DNA of 64,000 bases from Bacteroidota bacterium (GCA_016699695.1 CP065006.1:3100001-3164000), one strand, 5' to 3'. Shown: positions 18,114 through 27,668, counted from the stretch's first letter. The notes: generated by a model not told the origin, from the letters alone. Translations and numbers: made by a program.

Positions 18114-19064
18114 ATGAAGAACATTTCCATTCTGGTCGTTTTGCTTTTATCTGTGCTTTCAATTCACAGTCAGGTGGTTGAGATGAAATGGGAACTTGAT
18201 TATGAGATTTACCTCACCCTTTCAAATGATTCTTCTTATGCTTATGATTTACGCGAAGCATTTCACGTATCGGATACAAAAGAAGATTACCAAACGGAGT
18301 TTGTTTTTTATCCTGTAAACCCGGGAAGCGATTATGCGATGCAAATTCCAGATAGTAGCAAAGCAGGTATCCAAAAAACATTGTGGAGTGCCTTAAATGC
18401 TAATCTTGGTGGCGGATGGGTGCATTTCACCAACTGTGTGGCCTACGCCCTCGAAATACGCATGCTCGACCTGAAAGCGCCCCTTATGCAAAGGCCAGAA
18501 TCGAAATGGAAGCCTCATCCTATGACAGAAAGCTATCAGCGGACGAAAGATTGGAATTATTATGTACCCATGGGGCAGAAGGAAGCACAAAAAGAATATA
18601 CCTTGAGGCTTGCAGAAAATAAACCCGGCGACATTCAATCCATGCCCTCAACCTACCTCGATTTATTTTTAAATACCAGCCAGAAACAATACGATAAACT
18701 TGTGGCCGAAGGTAAGTGGAACACTGTGGCAAAAATCGATCTGATCAAGCTTATGCTCGGTTCCAATTATCTTGGAGAGGCACAAATAAGTTACATTAGC
18801 AGCCAGGTTTTAGCTGCCATTAAGGCCTATACAAGCAATGTATTGCCATCGGTAGTGGTATTCGATGAATTCGATGCTGCAGCACTAATGAGCCTGGATG
18901 CCCAGGGTTACAAGGTAGAGAAAATTGTATTTCGTGAATCCTCTCAGCTTTCTGAAGAAACCAAATCATCGCGCATAGAAGAAATTTCGGGAATTGTTAA
19001 GAACATCAATGAATACAACCAGAATTCATTTCAAAAGCGTTTAGGGAATTATTACAAAAATTAA
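18114..19064 (+). CDS. Exported hypothetical protein, 316 aa
   Basis: Signal peptide to about residue 19 (LSIHSQ). The mature part has conserved-looking aromatic motifs (VHFTNCVAYALEIRMLDL, TKDWNYYVPMGQKEAQKEYT) and a helical, charged C-terminus (SSRIEEISGIVKNINEYNQN). It has the look of the gliding-motility/GldN-type proteins in its segment about 50-150, but I cannot confirm that. It stands alone between a terminator and a convergent dapF. Codon use matches the neighbouring core genes. Function not recognised. Confidence 0.6.
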   Translation: MKNISILVVLLLSVLSIHSQVVEMKWELDYEIYLTLSNDSSYAYDLREAFHVSDTKEDYQTEFVFYPVNPGSDYAMQIPDSSKAGIQKTLWSALNANLGGGWVHFTNCVAYALEIRMLDLKAPLMQRPESKWKPHPMTESYQRTKDWNYYVPMGQKEAQKEYTLRLAENKPGDIQSMPSTYLDLFLNTSQKQYDKLVAEGKWNTVAKIDLIKLMLGSNYLGEAQISYISSQVLAAIKAYTSNVLPSVVVFDEFDAAALMSLDAQGYKVEKIVFRESSQLSEETKSSRIEEISGIVKNINEYNQNSFQKRLGNYYKN

Positions 19065-19071
19065 TAGGTAA

Positions 19072-19125
19072 GGTTCTCAGATAAAGACTTAATATCAATT
19101 TTAGTATATATGATATTAAAGAACC
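19072..19125. terminator. Hairpin between convergent genes, possible two-way terminator
   Basis: GGTTCT (19072-19077) and TTAATATCA (19089-19097) pair with TGATATTAA (19111-19119) and AGAACC (19120-19125), leaving an 11-base bulge on one side. The T tracts are weak. Confidence 0.35.
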
Positions 19126-19138
19126 AAACGTGATTTTA

Positions 19139-19918
19139 CTACAAGGTAATTTCACCTTTAAAAACAAAGGTTGCAGGCCCTTCGAGCCAGATGTTGGTAA
19201 AGCGGTTTTCTTCGCGGGTAAATCGCACAATTAAGTCTCCACCAAGGGCTTTCATATCATATTTTTCGCGGGTTTCACCGGTTGCCATCGAAAATGCAAT
19301 GGCCGATGCAGTAATACCCGTTCCGCATGCCAGGGTTTCATCTTCCACGCCACGCTCATAGGTACGCACCATGAGCCTGTGGTTGATTTCCTCTACAAAA
19401 TTAACATTCGTGCCATTGGCTTTAAAGCGTTCGTTGTAGCGTATCTGGCGACCCAGTGAATATACATCGAGTGCTTCAATTCCTTTTACAAATTTTACAT
19501 AATGCGGAGAGCCGGTATTGAGGTAATAAAAATCTTCATTGATCTCCACCTGGGTCACATCGCTCATTTTTAAGTTCACTTGCTGTGTGTTGATCAACTC
19601 AGCAAGGTGTTCGCCATCGGCTGCCAGAAATCGTGTAGTGTTTTTTATAAGTCCAAGGTTTTGTGCAAAGGCTACTATACAACGCCCGCCATTGCCACAC
19701 ATGCTACCTTCCTTTCCGTCGGAATTAAAATAGACCATTTCAAAATCATAGCCTGCTTTGTCCTGCAAAAGCATAAGCCCATCGGCACCAATGCCAAAAC
19801 GCCGGTTGCACAGGATTTGTATGAGTTGCTGGTTACCTCGGTCGAACATACCATGGCGGTTATCTACTATCACAAAATCGTTTCCGGCACCCTGGTATTT
19901 GTAGAAAGGCAGATTCAT
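19139..19918 (-). CDS. dapF: Diaminopimelate epimerase
   Basis: 259 aa. It converts LL- to meso-diaminopimelate, for lysine and peptidoglycan synthesis, using a two-cysteine racemase mechanism without cofactor. Both cysteine motifs are present: C74 in MCGNGGRC and C198 in ETLACGTGITASA. The N-terminus KYQGAGNDFVIVDNR is the family hallmark. Length is slightly shorter than the E. coli enzyme (274 aa), with no missing core motif. It is read divergently from the HtrA-type protease gene and convergently with the orphan exported gene. Confidence 0.95.
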   Translation of the reverse strand: MNLPFYKYQGAGNDFVIVDNRHGMFDRGNQQLIQILCNRRFGIGADGLMLLQDKAGYDFEMVYFNSDGKEGSMCGNGGRCIVAFAQNLGLIKNTTRFLAADGEHLAELINTQQVNLKMSDVTQVEINEDFYYLNTGSPHYVKFVKGIEALDVYSLGRQIRYNERFKANGTNVNFVEEINHRLMVRTYERGVEDETLACGTGITASAIAFSMATGETREKYDMKALGGDLIVRFTREENRFTNIWLEGPATFVFKGEITL

Positions 19919-19988
19919 TCTTTTTATGGTGGAGTTAAACTTTGTTAAAAGCTAAGCGTGTGGAGAACAAAGTGGAAGAGCTTTTAGT

Positions 19989-19996
19989 TAATTTTG
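19989..19996 (+). promoter_or_regulatory. -7 element upstream of the HtrA-type protease
   Basis: TAATTTTG fits TAnnTTTG exactly; the -33 is poor. It places the transcript start near 20003, downstream of a possible ATG at 19994, and so supports the start at 20081. Confidence 0.45.
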
Positions 19997-20080
19997 TGTA
20001 CGACAAAAATAGTAAATACCTTGCAAGGCACAATTTTTGTTTGGGGAATTTGTCTTTTTAATTCTGAAAAATACTACAAA

Positions 20081-21505
20081 ATGAAAATTAGAAACATAAT
20101 CTCTACGCTTGTAATTGCCCTCATTGGGGGTTTAATTGCTGTAATAGCTTATACAAAGCTGATTCCGGCCAAGGAGAATGTGGTAAAAACCATTATCGAG
20201 AGGCCGGTGGGTTTTGCAGGTTTTTCCGACGAGAACGGAAACACAGTGAGTTTTGTTCCCGCTGCCAAAAATTCAGTTGAAGCAGTGGTACATGTAAAAA
20301 CACAATCTGAAGTTACGAGCTACAACCCTATTTTAGATTTTTTCTATGGCGATGCTTACCGGCAGACCCAGCCAGTTGTAGGTTTTGGTTCAGGGGTTAT
20401 TATTTCGAACGATGGATATATTGTAACCAATAACCACGTGGTGGCCGGCAGTGAACAAATATGGGCTACGCTAAACGATAAACGCGAGTTTAAGGCTAAG
20501 CTCATTGGCACCGACCCAAGCACCGATCTGGCACTTTTAAAAATTGAAGGAAGCGATTTTCAATATATTCCGTGGGGTAACAGCGACCAGATTCAGGTTG
20601 GCGAATGGGTTTTGGCAGTGGGCAACCCTTTCAATTTAACTTCTACGGTAACAGCCGGCATAGTGAGTGCTAAGGGTAAAAACATTGGAATTATTCAGGA
20701 TCAATATCGCTTAGAATCGTTTATACAAACCGATGCGGCTGTAAATAGGGGAAACAGTGGTGGTGCTTTGGTTAATATCAATGGTGAGCTTGTAGGAATT
20801 AATACAGCCATTGTATCTCCCTCGGGAGGTTATGCCGGAATTTCTTTTGCAGTGCCTGTAAGCATTGTGCAAAAAGTGGTGCGCGACCTTATTGAATTTG
20901 GCGCAGTACAAAGAGCTATACTGGGAGTATCGATACAGGATATAAGCTCGGAATTGGCAAAGGAAAAGGGATTTGAAAAAATTGAAGGAGTTTATGTTTC
21001 AGAAGTTCGTGAAGAAGGTGCTGCAAAAGCAGCGGGAATTGAAGCCGGCGATATCATTCTAAAAATTAACGATGTGCAGGTAAACAGTTCCGGCGAATTG
21101 CAGGAGCAGGTAAGTCGCTACAGGCCTAATGATAAGATATCGGTTGAAATAAAAAGAGGTGGAAAAACGAAACTTTTTGAAGTAACCCTTCGTAATTTGC
21201 AAGGTAGTACAGAGATTGTAAAAGTAGACAGCAACAACGAAGTACTGGGTGCAAGATTTACTGAACTTACTTCAGAAGATAAAAATAAACTTGGAATTAC
21301 CAGCGGAATTAAAATTGCCGAGCTTAAAACGGGTAAATTACGCGCGGAAGGTATACGAGAAGGATTCATAATTACTCAGGTCAACAACCGGAAAGTAAGC
21401 TCGGTGAATGATCTGAGAGAAATAATAAAAAATACAAGAGGTGGGGTATATATCGAGGGGATTTATCCGGATGGTGTAGTGGCATATTATGCTTTCGGGC
21501 TTTAA
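20081..21505 (+). CDS. HtrA/Deg-family periplasmic serine protease
   Basis: 474 aa from the ATG at 20081, chosen because it gives an N-terminal signal or anchor helix (IISTLVIALIGGLIAVIAY). An in-frame ATG at 19994 would add 29 residues that spoil it. The trypsin-like domain carries the triad H119 (TNNHVV), D149 (DPSTDLALL) and S226 (NRGNSGGAL). PDZ1 (about residues 275-375) starts near ILGVSIQD, and a shorter PDZ2 occupies the C-terminus. Such enzymes degrade or refold misfolded envelope proteins. Ends at a strong terminator before rpoD. Confidence 0.93.
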   Translation: MKIRNIISTLVIALIGGLIAVIAYTKLIPAKENVVKTIIERPVGFAGFSDENGNTVSFVPAAKNSVEAVVHVKTQSEVTSYNPILDFFYGDAYRQTQPVVGFGSGVIISNDGYIVTNNHVVAGSEQIWATLNDKREFKAKLIGTDPSTDLALLKIEGSDFQYIPWGNSDQIQVGEWVLAVGNPFNLTSTVTAGIVSAKGKNIGIIQDQYRLESFIQTDAAVNRGNSGGALVNINGELVGINTAIVSPSGGYAGISFAVPVSIVQKVVRDLIEFGAVQRAILGVSIQDISSELAKEKGFEKIEGVYVSEVREEGAAKAAGIEAGDIILKINDVQVNSSGELQEQVSRYRPNDKISVEIKRGGKTKLFEVTLRNLQGSTEIVKVDSNNEVLGARFTELTSEDKNKLGITSGIKIAELKTGKLRAEGIREGFIITQVNNRKVSSVNDLREIIKNTRGGVYIEGIYPDGVVAYYAFGL

Positions 21506-21531
21506 GGAGTGAATTACAAGCAAAACATTGA

Positions 21532-21560
21532 AAGGCTTGCAATTTGCAAGCCTTTTTTTT
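21532..21560 (+). terminator. Rho-independent terminator
   Basis: AAGGCTTGC (21532-21540) pairs perfectly with GCAAGCCTT (21546-21554) across a 5-base loop, followed by T8. Confidence 0.9.
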
Positions 21561-21577
21561 CATACCTGCTATTTATA

Positions 21578-21608
21578 TTGAATATAAAGAATTAATAATC
21601 TAATTTCG
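21578..21608 (+). promoter_or_regulatory. Predicted rpoD promoter
   Basis: TTG (21578-21580), 20 bases, then TAATTTCG (21601-21608). One mismatch to TAnnTTTG. The initiation site would fall about 14 bases before the rpoD ATG. Confidence 0.45.
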
Positions 21609-21627
21609 CGGAAATTTAAAAGGGAAA

Positions 21628-22488
21628 ATGAGACAGTTAAAGATCACAAAGTCAATTACTAATCGTGAGAGTGCCTCGCTTGATAAGTATTTGCAGGAGA
21701 TTGGTAAAGAAGTGCTTATCACTGTAGAAGAGGAGGTTGAGCTGGCTCAACGCATTAAAAAGGGCGATCGCTATGCACTCGAGCAGCTTACCAGAGCCAA
21801 TTTACGTTTTGTGGTATCGGTTGCTAAACAATATCAGAATCAGGGCCTCAGCCTGCCTGACCTTATCAACGAGGGAAATCTTGGTTTGATTAAGGCCGCC
21901 GAGAAATTCGACGAAACACGAGGTTTTAAGTTTATCTCCTATGCGGTGTGGTGGATCCGTCAATCGATTTTGCAAGCACTCGCAGAACAATCGCGTATTG
22001 TACGTCTACCACTGAACCAGGTAGGTTCGCTCAATAAACTCAATAAAGCCTTTAACAAGTTTGAACAGGAGAACGAAAGAACACCTACACCTGAAGAACT
22101 TGCAGAAACCCTCGATCTTCCTAAAGAAAAAATTGCCGATACGATGCGTGTATCGGGTCGTCATGTGTCGGTCGATGCCCCTTTTGTGGAAGGCGAAGAC
22201 AATAGTCTGCTGGATGTGCTCGTAAACAACGACTCGCCAAAGGCCGACAGTAAACTGATTGGTGAATCACTGAATCGCGAGATTGAAAGGTCTTTGTCCA
22301 CACTCACAGAGCGTGAACGCGACATTATAAAACTCTTTTTTGGAATCGGCGTGCAGGAAATGACACTCGAAGAAATTGGTGAGCGATTTGGTCTTACCCG
22401 CGAACGCGTGCGTCAAATAAAAGAAAAAGCCATCCGTCGCCTTCGTCATACATCGCGCAGTAAATTGCTCAAAGGCTATTTAGGATAA
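21628..22488 (+). CDS. rpoD: Primary sigma factor RpoD/SigA, Bacteroidota type
   Basis: 286 aa. It lacks region 1.1, as is normal for this phylum. Region 1.2 (SLDKYLQEIG), region 2 (LRFVVSVAKQYQNQGLSLPDL ... KFISYAVWWIRQSI, the -7 recognition and melting segment), region 3 and region 4.2 (TLEEIGERFGLTRERVRQI) are all in place. It directs transcription from promoters of the TTTG/TAnnTTTG type, several of which are seen in this window. It is monocistronic, between two terminators. Confidence 0.96.
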   Translation: MRQLKITKSITNRESASLDKYLQEIGKEVLITVEEEVELAQRIKKGDRYALEQLTRANLRFVVSVAKQYQNQGLSLPDLINEGNLGLIKAAEKFDETRGFKFISYAVWWIRQSILQALAEQSRIVRLPLNQVGSLNKLNKAFNKFEQENERTPTPEELAETLDLPKEKIADTMRVSGRHVSVDAPFVEGEDNSLLDVLVNNDSPKADSKLIGESLNREIERSLSTLTERERDIIKLFFGIGVQEMTLEEIGERFGLTRERVRQIKEKAIRRLRHTSRSKLLKGYLG

Positions 22489-22507
22489 ACTATCTTTCAT
22501 ATTATAG

Positions 22508-22542
22508 AAAAAAACCCGGTTGCAAAAGCTTCCGGGTTTTTT
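22508..22542 (+). terminator. Rho-independent terminator after rpoD
   Basis: AAAACCCGG pairs with CCGGGTTTT, followed by a T run. Confidence 0.85.
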
Positions 22543-22677
22543 AATACAACCTAACCTAACTTAAATTACACTAATCTGAGAAGATTATAACTATGAAAAG
22601 AAACCCTAAAGATTAATATTCACATCTATTTAAATTTCTAAATTCTATATTACAACCACCTAATTAATATCATCTTT

Positions 22678-24204
22678 TTACCAAGGACTATTTTGTTCCA
22701 AAGCAGGGTTGGCATCTAATTCCGGTTGTGGAATCGGGAATTTTGCGTGCTTGGCCGTAAACCCAAGTGGCCCCAGAACAGTAAGTGCATCACCCCAACG
22801 GACCAGGTCGTAAAACCGATGGCCTTCGAAGCAAAGTTCAGTTGCTCTTTCGTATTTTAAATCATCCCAGGTAGCTGTGGCAAGTGGTGTATATTGAACA
22901 CTTTCACGGGCCCTTACTTTGTTGATTTCAGCAGCCGCAAGATTACCGTTGCCCATTCCTAAATGGGCTTCAGCAGCAAGAAGTAAGACTTCGGCATATC
23001 GCATAATGCGCAGGTTTGTTCCAAGATTAAGGGCTGGTTCATCACCGGGTGTGCCACTGGTTTCGTCTACGAATGTGGTGTATTTTAATCTTAAAAAGCC
23101 TTCGCCCTGATACTGCAATTCATTATTTCCATCTCGCAAACTACCATAATTGGCTATCACTTCTGCTTCAGAAAGCACATTGAAGGCTCTTCTTGGGTCG
23201 TCATCGTTAAAAAACTCATAGGCCAATTCTTTTGCAGGCAATGCTCCCCAACCTGGAAACATTCCCAGAGAATCTCCGGAAAAAAAGCCGCCTCTTGGAC
23301 CCCACAATACCAGGTGAATGTTTTGTTCCTGACGCCTTCCCTGACCCCAGTATCCATAATTACCCCAGTTGTGCCCTTCGGTTGTTACATATCCGAGTTC
23401 GAAAAGAGATTCCGTTCCATATTCGTTTTCAACCCTTAAAACCCGATCGTAATCAGCCACAAGGTCGTACTCGCCACTTGCGATTACTTCGTTTAAGTAG
23501 GGTAGGGCTTCGGAATATTTTTCCTGAAAGATCAGTGCTTTACCCATCATTGCTTGTGCAAAACCTTTGGCAATTCGCCAGGAGTTGTCAGGACCATTTT
23601 CCGACTTTAAAGGTAAATCCTCGATAGCCTCACTAAGGTCTTTTTCAATCTGAATCCAAATATTGGCAGTAGAGGTTTTTTCTACCAGGTATTCATCAGG
23701 TTTCAGTTCAGTCAGCACCAGCGGAACTTCGCCAAACAAATTCACTAATTCGAAGTAAATGTAGGCCCTTAGTGCCTTAGCTTCGGCTACGATCACTGTT
23801 CTGGCCTCGTTGTTTGGTTCAACATTAGCTATTACAACATTTGCACGGTAAACTGCATAGTAGAGTCGTTGCCAAATGTCGTTTATTTTGGTGTTAGCTG
23901 GTGTGAACGTATATTCATTCATTTGATGGTATTCGGGCTGGTCGCCTGCGTTCTCTCCACCGCCGTTACATTCGTCGGAGAGTACAGTTTTCATGTGGTG
24001 AAGGCTTACCCAGTCCTGGGCATTTGCTACTTGCAGCATATCATACACTGCAGCCAGTGCCGACAAACATTCGGCATCCGTAGTATAAAAATCTTCCTGG
24101 GGTATGGCACCCTTCTGCTGAATGTCTAACCAATCTTCTGAGCAAGAAAGGCCCAGAAAAATCAGCATCAATGCTATAAGGTATTTATATTTTATTGTTT
24201 TCAT
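22678..24204 (-). CDS. SusD/RagB-family glycan-binding lipoprotein
   Basis: 508 aa. Lipoprotein signal peptide with lipobox LGLSC (Cys21), placing it on the outer-membrane surface. SusD hallmarks are the N-terminal DWLDIQQKG ... IPQEDFYTT, then the TPR-like helices with YAVYRANVVIANV and EAKALRAYIYFELVNLFG. The C-terminal part has LRIMRYAEVLLLAAEAHL and ATELCFEGHRFYDLVRWG. It captures oligosaccharide and hands it to its SusC partner, encoded 18 bp upstream in the same transcript. Given the GH94 and GH9 genes across the divergent promoter, the ligand is probably a beta-glucan or cello-oligosaccharide; this is inferred from context. Confidence 0.95.
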   Translation of the reverse strand: MKTIKYKYLIALMLIFLGLSCSEDWLDIQQKGAIPQEDFYTTDAECLSALAAVYDMLQVANAQDWVSLHHMKTVLSDECNGGGENAGDQPEYHQMNEYTFTPANTKINDIWQRLYYAVYRANVVIANVEPNNEARTVIVAEAKALRAYIYFELVNLFGEVPLVLTELKPDEYLVEKTSTANIWIQIEKDLSEAIEDLPLKSENGPDNSWRIAKGFAQAMMGKALIFQEKYSEALPYLNEVIASGEYDLVADYDRVLRVENEYGTESLFELGYVTTEGHNWGNYGYWGQGRRQEQNIHLVLWGPRGGFFSGDSLGMFPGWGALPAKELAYEFFNDDDPRRAFNVLSEAEVIANYGSLRDGNNELQYQGEGFLRLKYTTFVDETSGTPGDEPALNLGTNLRIMRYAEVLLLAAEAHLGMGNGNLAAAEINKVRARESVQYTPLATATWDDLKYERATELCFEGHRFYDLVRWGDALTVLGPLGFTAKHAKFPIPQPELDANPALEQNSPW

Positions 24205-24222
24205 TTTGATAAACTTTAAGGA

Positions 24223-27200
24223 TTAGAAAGAAACAGATAAACCAAACATAACTCTTCTGGGTGTTGGATATACCCCTCTGTCGATTCCCTGACTATCGTC
24301 GTCAGGACTTCCAGCTTCGGGATCCATACCTTCGTATTTGGTAAAGGTGAAATAGTCGTCTAACGAAATGAATATCCTCATATTCGATAGTTTAACGTTT
24401 TCGAGAAGGCTGGGTGATAGATTATAGCCCAACTGAATTTGTTTTACGCGTACATAATCTCCGTCTTTCACCATCAGATCGCTCGAATACATTAGGGGAT
24501 CGGCATCTGCTGCGGGCATAGTGGCATTGGTATTGGTGGGAGTCCAGCGGCCCTCGTAGAAATCTGTGTGCATGTTGGAGCTAAGCCTGTCGGTGCGCAT
24601 CCAGCCATAAACAACCTGGTGGCCGGTTTGTCCCTGTAAGAAAATATTAAGGTCGAATCCTTTATATTCCAATGACAAGGTGGCGCCAAACATAAAATCA
24701 GGATGTGGATCGCCCAAATACACGCGGTCTTCGTCGGTAATTGTATTCGGATCGCCGCCGTTTTCAACAAAAATCGGGTCGCCGGTTGCGGGGTCGATAC
24801 CGTTTGTTTCGTATCCCCGGAAATACCATACAGGCTGGCCAACTTCAAAGGCAGTTGCACCTACCCATGATCCTGTTCCTATATCAGTGCCATTTATCCT
24901 GGCAGCTGGAACATTAAGCTTTGTAACTTCGTTTTTAAGGGTCGTAAAGTTAAAATTCACATGGTATTTCAAAGCTTTATCATTATTTCTAAATCCAAGG
25001 TTAAATTCAAAACCGCGGTTCTCTACATCGCCTGCATTTAACATTGCGGGGTTGGTGCCTGCGGTTGATGGAGGCTGACCAAACATTAGAAGGTCCTTGG
25101 TTTGTTTTACAAAATAATCGGCCGAAATGTTAACCCTGTTAAGCCAAAGGTTTAAATCTAAGCCAAAGTTGGTTTGTTCGCTTGTTTCCCAGGTCAGGTC
25201 GGGATTAGGTAACACACCTGGCTCTGCCGGAACTATAAATCCGTTTGAAGTGGGGTATCTTAATCCAGAAGAGGTTATAGTAGAGGTGTATAAGTACTGA
25301 CCATTTTGTCGGGCTCTGCTTGTAATGGAACTGATGCTTCCGTTCTGGCCCCAGCTTCCCCGAAGCTTTAAACCGTTTACAACACCTTCTGGAAAGAATT
25401 CTTCCTCACTAAGTGTCCAACCTGCAGAAACCGATGGAAATATTCCGCTGATACCATCCAAAGGAACATTGGTAGTGGAAGTTTTATCGTTTCGAAGTGA
25501 TGCCTGAAGCATATACTTTCCTTTGTAATCGTAAGATACACGACCAAAATAGGACACAAGCCGGTTTGGAAATTCATTGCCGGAAACAAGACCATCCAAA
25601 TCGCTGGTATAATCGTGTTCTGCATACTGATCGCCTTCGCGTACCATTTCGCCCGAATTGGTATTCAGGAATTTATCTTTGCTTTCTTGTGCAGACATAC
25701 CCAACACTGCACTGATGTTATGGCTTCCAAACATCTGTTGGTAGCTTATAAAGTTCTCCCATTGCCATTGATAGTATTTGCCTATATTATCATTCACAGT
25801 CAGACTGGTATTTTTTCTTTCTTGCGAATAATAGTAAAGAGGAGTCCAGTCGTGATAATTTGTTTGCGAAAAATCAATGCCGGGGCGTGAAGTAATGGTT
25901 AATCCTTTTAAAGGCATAATTTCTATACTGGCAACACCAATTACCCTATCGGTAACGTTAAGGCCTGTTTCCAGATCCATTTGAAGAAAGGGATTCACCA
26001 TCTCGCCTTGCACATTCTCAGATATTGCAAAATACCTTCCATCGTCATCCCTTCTTACAGGTTCTCCAGCATCAATGAGATCCTGCATGCCTTGAGTTAC
26101 ATCGGCAGGGCTGTAATGAGTAGGTGTATATGGGTCGATGAGCAGAGCTGAAGAAATTATACCTCCAAACTCATCATCTTCATTCAGGCTAGTACGTTGA
26201 TTGCGTGCATAAGTAAGATTTGTTCCAACCTTTAGCCATGATTTTACTTCGTGGTCCACATTTAATCTTGAAGTAAATCGTTTAAAGTTTGCTTTGTCGC
26301 CACCAATAATACCATCCTGGTTAAAATAAGTGAACGAAGAAAAGTATGTTGTTTTTTCGCCGCCACCAGAGAAGGATAAATTGTGCGTACTCATTGGGGC
26401 AGTTTCAAATACCTCTTCTATCCAATTGGTATTGTATGTGCTTTGGCTGGGTGTAAAACCTCTTTCTAACTGAAATTGATTGTATTGATCGGCATTAAGC
26501 AACTCAGGAAGTTTGCCCACACTTTGCAGTCCATAAGAAAAGCTGTAATTCACTTTTCCTTCTTGTTTGCTTCCTTTTTTTGTGGTAATAATTACAATAC
26601 CGTTTCCGCCTTCGGCTCCATAGATGGCTGTGGAGGCTGCATCTTTAAGAATCTCTACAGATTCGATATCAGCCGGAGAAATATCGTTTACATTGCCCAT
26701 ACGAATACCATCGACAATATAAAGTGGATTCGCATTACCATTGGTACCTGTACCTCGAATGCGCACCTTAATACCTGCACCAGGTGATCCGGATTCTTGT
26801 GTAATACTCACACCGGGTGTTTTGCCCTGCATGACATCCTCAATCCGACTGCTTGATGTTTTCTCGATATCTTCATTATCAAGGCTGGAAATGGCTCCTG
26901 TTACCAGACTTGTTTTCTGTGAACCATAACCAATCACCACAATTTCATCCAGCTCGGTTAAATCAGCTTCGAGTACCATATTGACTATTTGATTACTGGT
27001 AACTTCAACTTCTTTTCCGATATAACCGATTGCTGTGATAACAAGTGTTGCTTTCGCGGAATCGATAGGAATGCTGAAATTACCTTCTAAATCACTTACG
27101 GTACCTTTAGTGGTACCTTTTATTGCAATGCTAACCCCTGGAATGGGATTGTTATCGCTGTCAGTTAAATTACCAGTTACCTGGTTCTGCTGCGCAAATA

Positions 27201-27303
27201 CCAGCATACTTTGAAATAAGAACAAAACTGCAAACGACCATCCTAGCAAAAGATGCTTTCGTGTTGCAGGGGATTTTGTTTTAAAAGTTAAGTGTGTTTT
27301 CAT
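24223..27303 (-). CDS. SusC/RagA-family TonB-dependent outer-membrane transporter
   Basis: 1026 aa. Signal peptide to about residue 38, then a carboxypeptidase-D regulatory-like domain (SDNNPIPGVSIAIKGTTKG). The SusC TonB box/plug region reads DEIVVIGYGSQKTSLVTGAI, then MQGKTPGVSI, RIRGTGTNGNANPLYIVDG, ESVEILKDAASTAIYGAEG. A 22-stranded barrel follows, ending in VMFGLSVSF with C-terminal Phe. It imports the oligosaccharide bound by SusD using TonB energy. It is the first gene of a two-gene transcript whose promoter lies about 185 bp upstream, so the 5' leader is long. Intact. Confidence 0.96.
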   Translation of the reverse strand: MKTHLTFKTKSPATRKHLLLGWSFAVLFLFQSMLVFAQQNQVTGNLTDSDNNPIPGVSIAIKGTTKGTVSDLEGNFSIPIDSAKATLVITAIGYIGKEVEVTSNQIVNMVLEADLTELDEIVVIGYGSQKTSLVTGAISSLDNEDIEKTSSSRIEDVMQGKTPGVSITQESGSPGAGIKVRIRGTGTNGNANPLYIVDGIRMGNVNDISPADIESVEILKDAASTAIYGAEGGNGIVIITTKKGSKQEGKVNYSFSYGLQSVGKLPELLNADQYNQFQLERGFTPSQSTYNTNWIEEVFETAPMSTHNLSFSGGGEKTTYFSSFTYFNQDGIIGGDKANFKRFTSRLNVDHEVKSWLKVGTNLTYARNQRTSLNEDDEFGGIISSALLIDPYTPTHYSPADVTQGMQDLIDAGEPVRRDDDGRYFAISENVQGEMVNPFLQMDLETGLNVTDRVIGVASIEIMPLKGLTITSRPGIDFSQTNYHDWTPLYYYSQERKNTSLTVNDNIGKYYQWQWENFISYQQMFGSHNISAVLGMSAQESKDKFLNTNSGEMVREGDQYAEHDYTSDLDGLVSGNEFPNRLVSYFGRVSYDYKGKYMLQASLRNDKTSTTNVPLDGISGIFPSVSAGWTLSEEEFFPEGVVNGLKLRGSWGQNGSISSITSRARQNGQYLYTSTITSSGLRYPTSNGFIVPAEPGVLPNPDLTWETSEQTNFGLDLNLWLNRVNISADYFVKQTKDLLMFGQPPSTAGTNPAMLNAGDVENRGFEFNLGFRNNDKALKYHVNFNFTTLKNEVTKLNVPAARINGTDIGTGSWVGATAFEVGQPVWYFRGYETNGIDPATGDPIFVENGGDPNTITDEDRVYLGDPHPDFMFGATLSLEYKGFDLNIFLQGQTGHQVVYGWMRTDRLSSNMHTDFYEGRWTPTNTNATMPAADADPLMYSSDLMVKDGDYVRVKQIQLGYNLSPSLLENVKLSNMRIFISLDDYFTFTKYEGMDPEAGSPDDDSQGIDRGVYPTPRRVMFGLSVSF

Positions 27304-27466
27304 ATTAGGGTTAATTAAAGGATTTCGTTTGATACTTTTTAGTTAGCCCGGCAATCAACTTCCGGTAGAAAGAGGGAGAGTGTGTGAACTAGCAGGAAAA
27401 ATGTAATTAAAACACATAATAGAAATATAAGCGTGTAATACCAATATATATAAGAGTTTAATAAAA

Positions 27467-27481
27467 GTGTAAAAAGTACAC
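27467..27481. promoter_or_regulatory. Candidate operator, susC side
   Basis: GTGTA-N5-TACAC, a perfect 5+5 inverted repeat, lies about 10-23 bases downstream of the predicted susC transcript start. It matches 12 of 15 bases of the site at 27647-27661 next to the regulator gene. It is a likely binding site for the Nudix-type regulator. Confidence 0.45.
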
Positions 27482-27495
27482 AAACATTATTCAAA

Positions 27496-27526
27496 CAAAT
27501 ATATGTATTCACTTAATAAGAACAAA
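27496..27526 (-). promoter_or_regulatory. Predicted susC/susD promoter
   Basis: On the minus strand TTTG (27523-27526), exactly 19 bases, then TATATTTG (27496-27503). This is a full match to the Bacteroidota consensus. Transcription should start near 27490. Confidence 0.75.
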
Positions 27527-27612
27527 ATAAAACATGAAAAAAAATAATTATAAAACTAAATAGTGATATAAACATCAGAAATACAGATAAATAAAAAAAA
27601 TGATAAATCCGA

Positions 27613-27643
27613 TTTGGTGTTTATGAATATATCATTACATTTG
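27613..27643 (+). promoter_or_regulatory. Predicted promoter of the Nudix-type regulator
   Basis: TTTG (27613-27616), exactly 19 bases, then TACATTTG (27636-27643). This is a full consensus match. Transcription should start near 27650, about 20 bases before the GTG start. Confidence 0.75.
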
Positions 27644-27646
27644 TAA

Positions 27647-27661
27647 GTGTAAATAATACGC
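27647..27661. promoter_or_regulatory. Candidate operator, regulator side
   Basis: GTGTAAATAATACGC, related to the perfect palindrome at 27467-27481. It sits on the predicted transcript start of the regulator gene, so binding would cause autorepression. Confidence 0.4.
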
Positions 27662-27668
27662 ATAAATC

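Noticed and set aside
19994..20080. Longer start for the HtrA-type protease
   Set aside because: The ATG overlaps a -7 promoter element and the extra residues would precede the signal helix.
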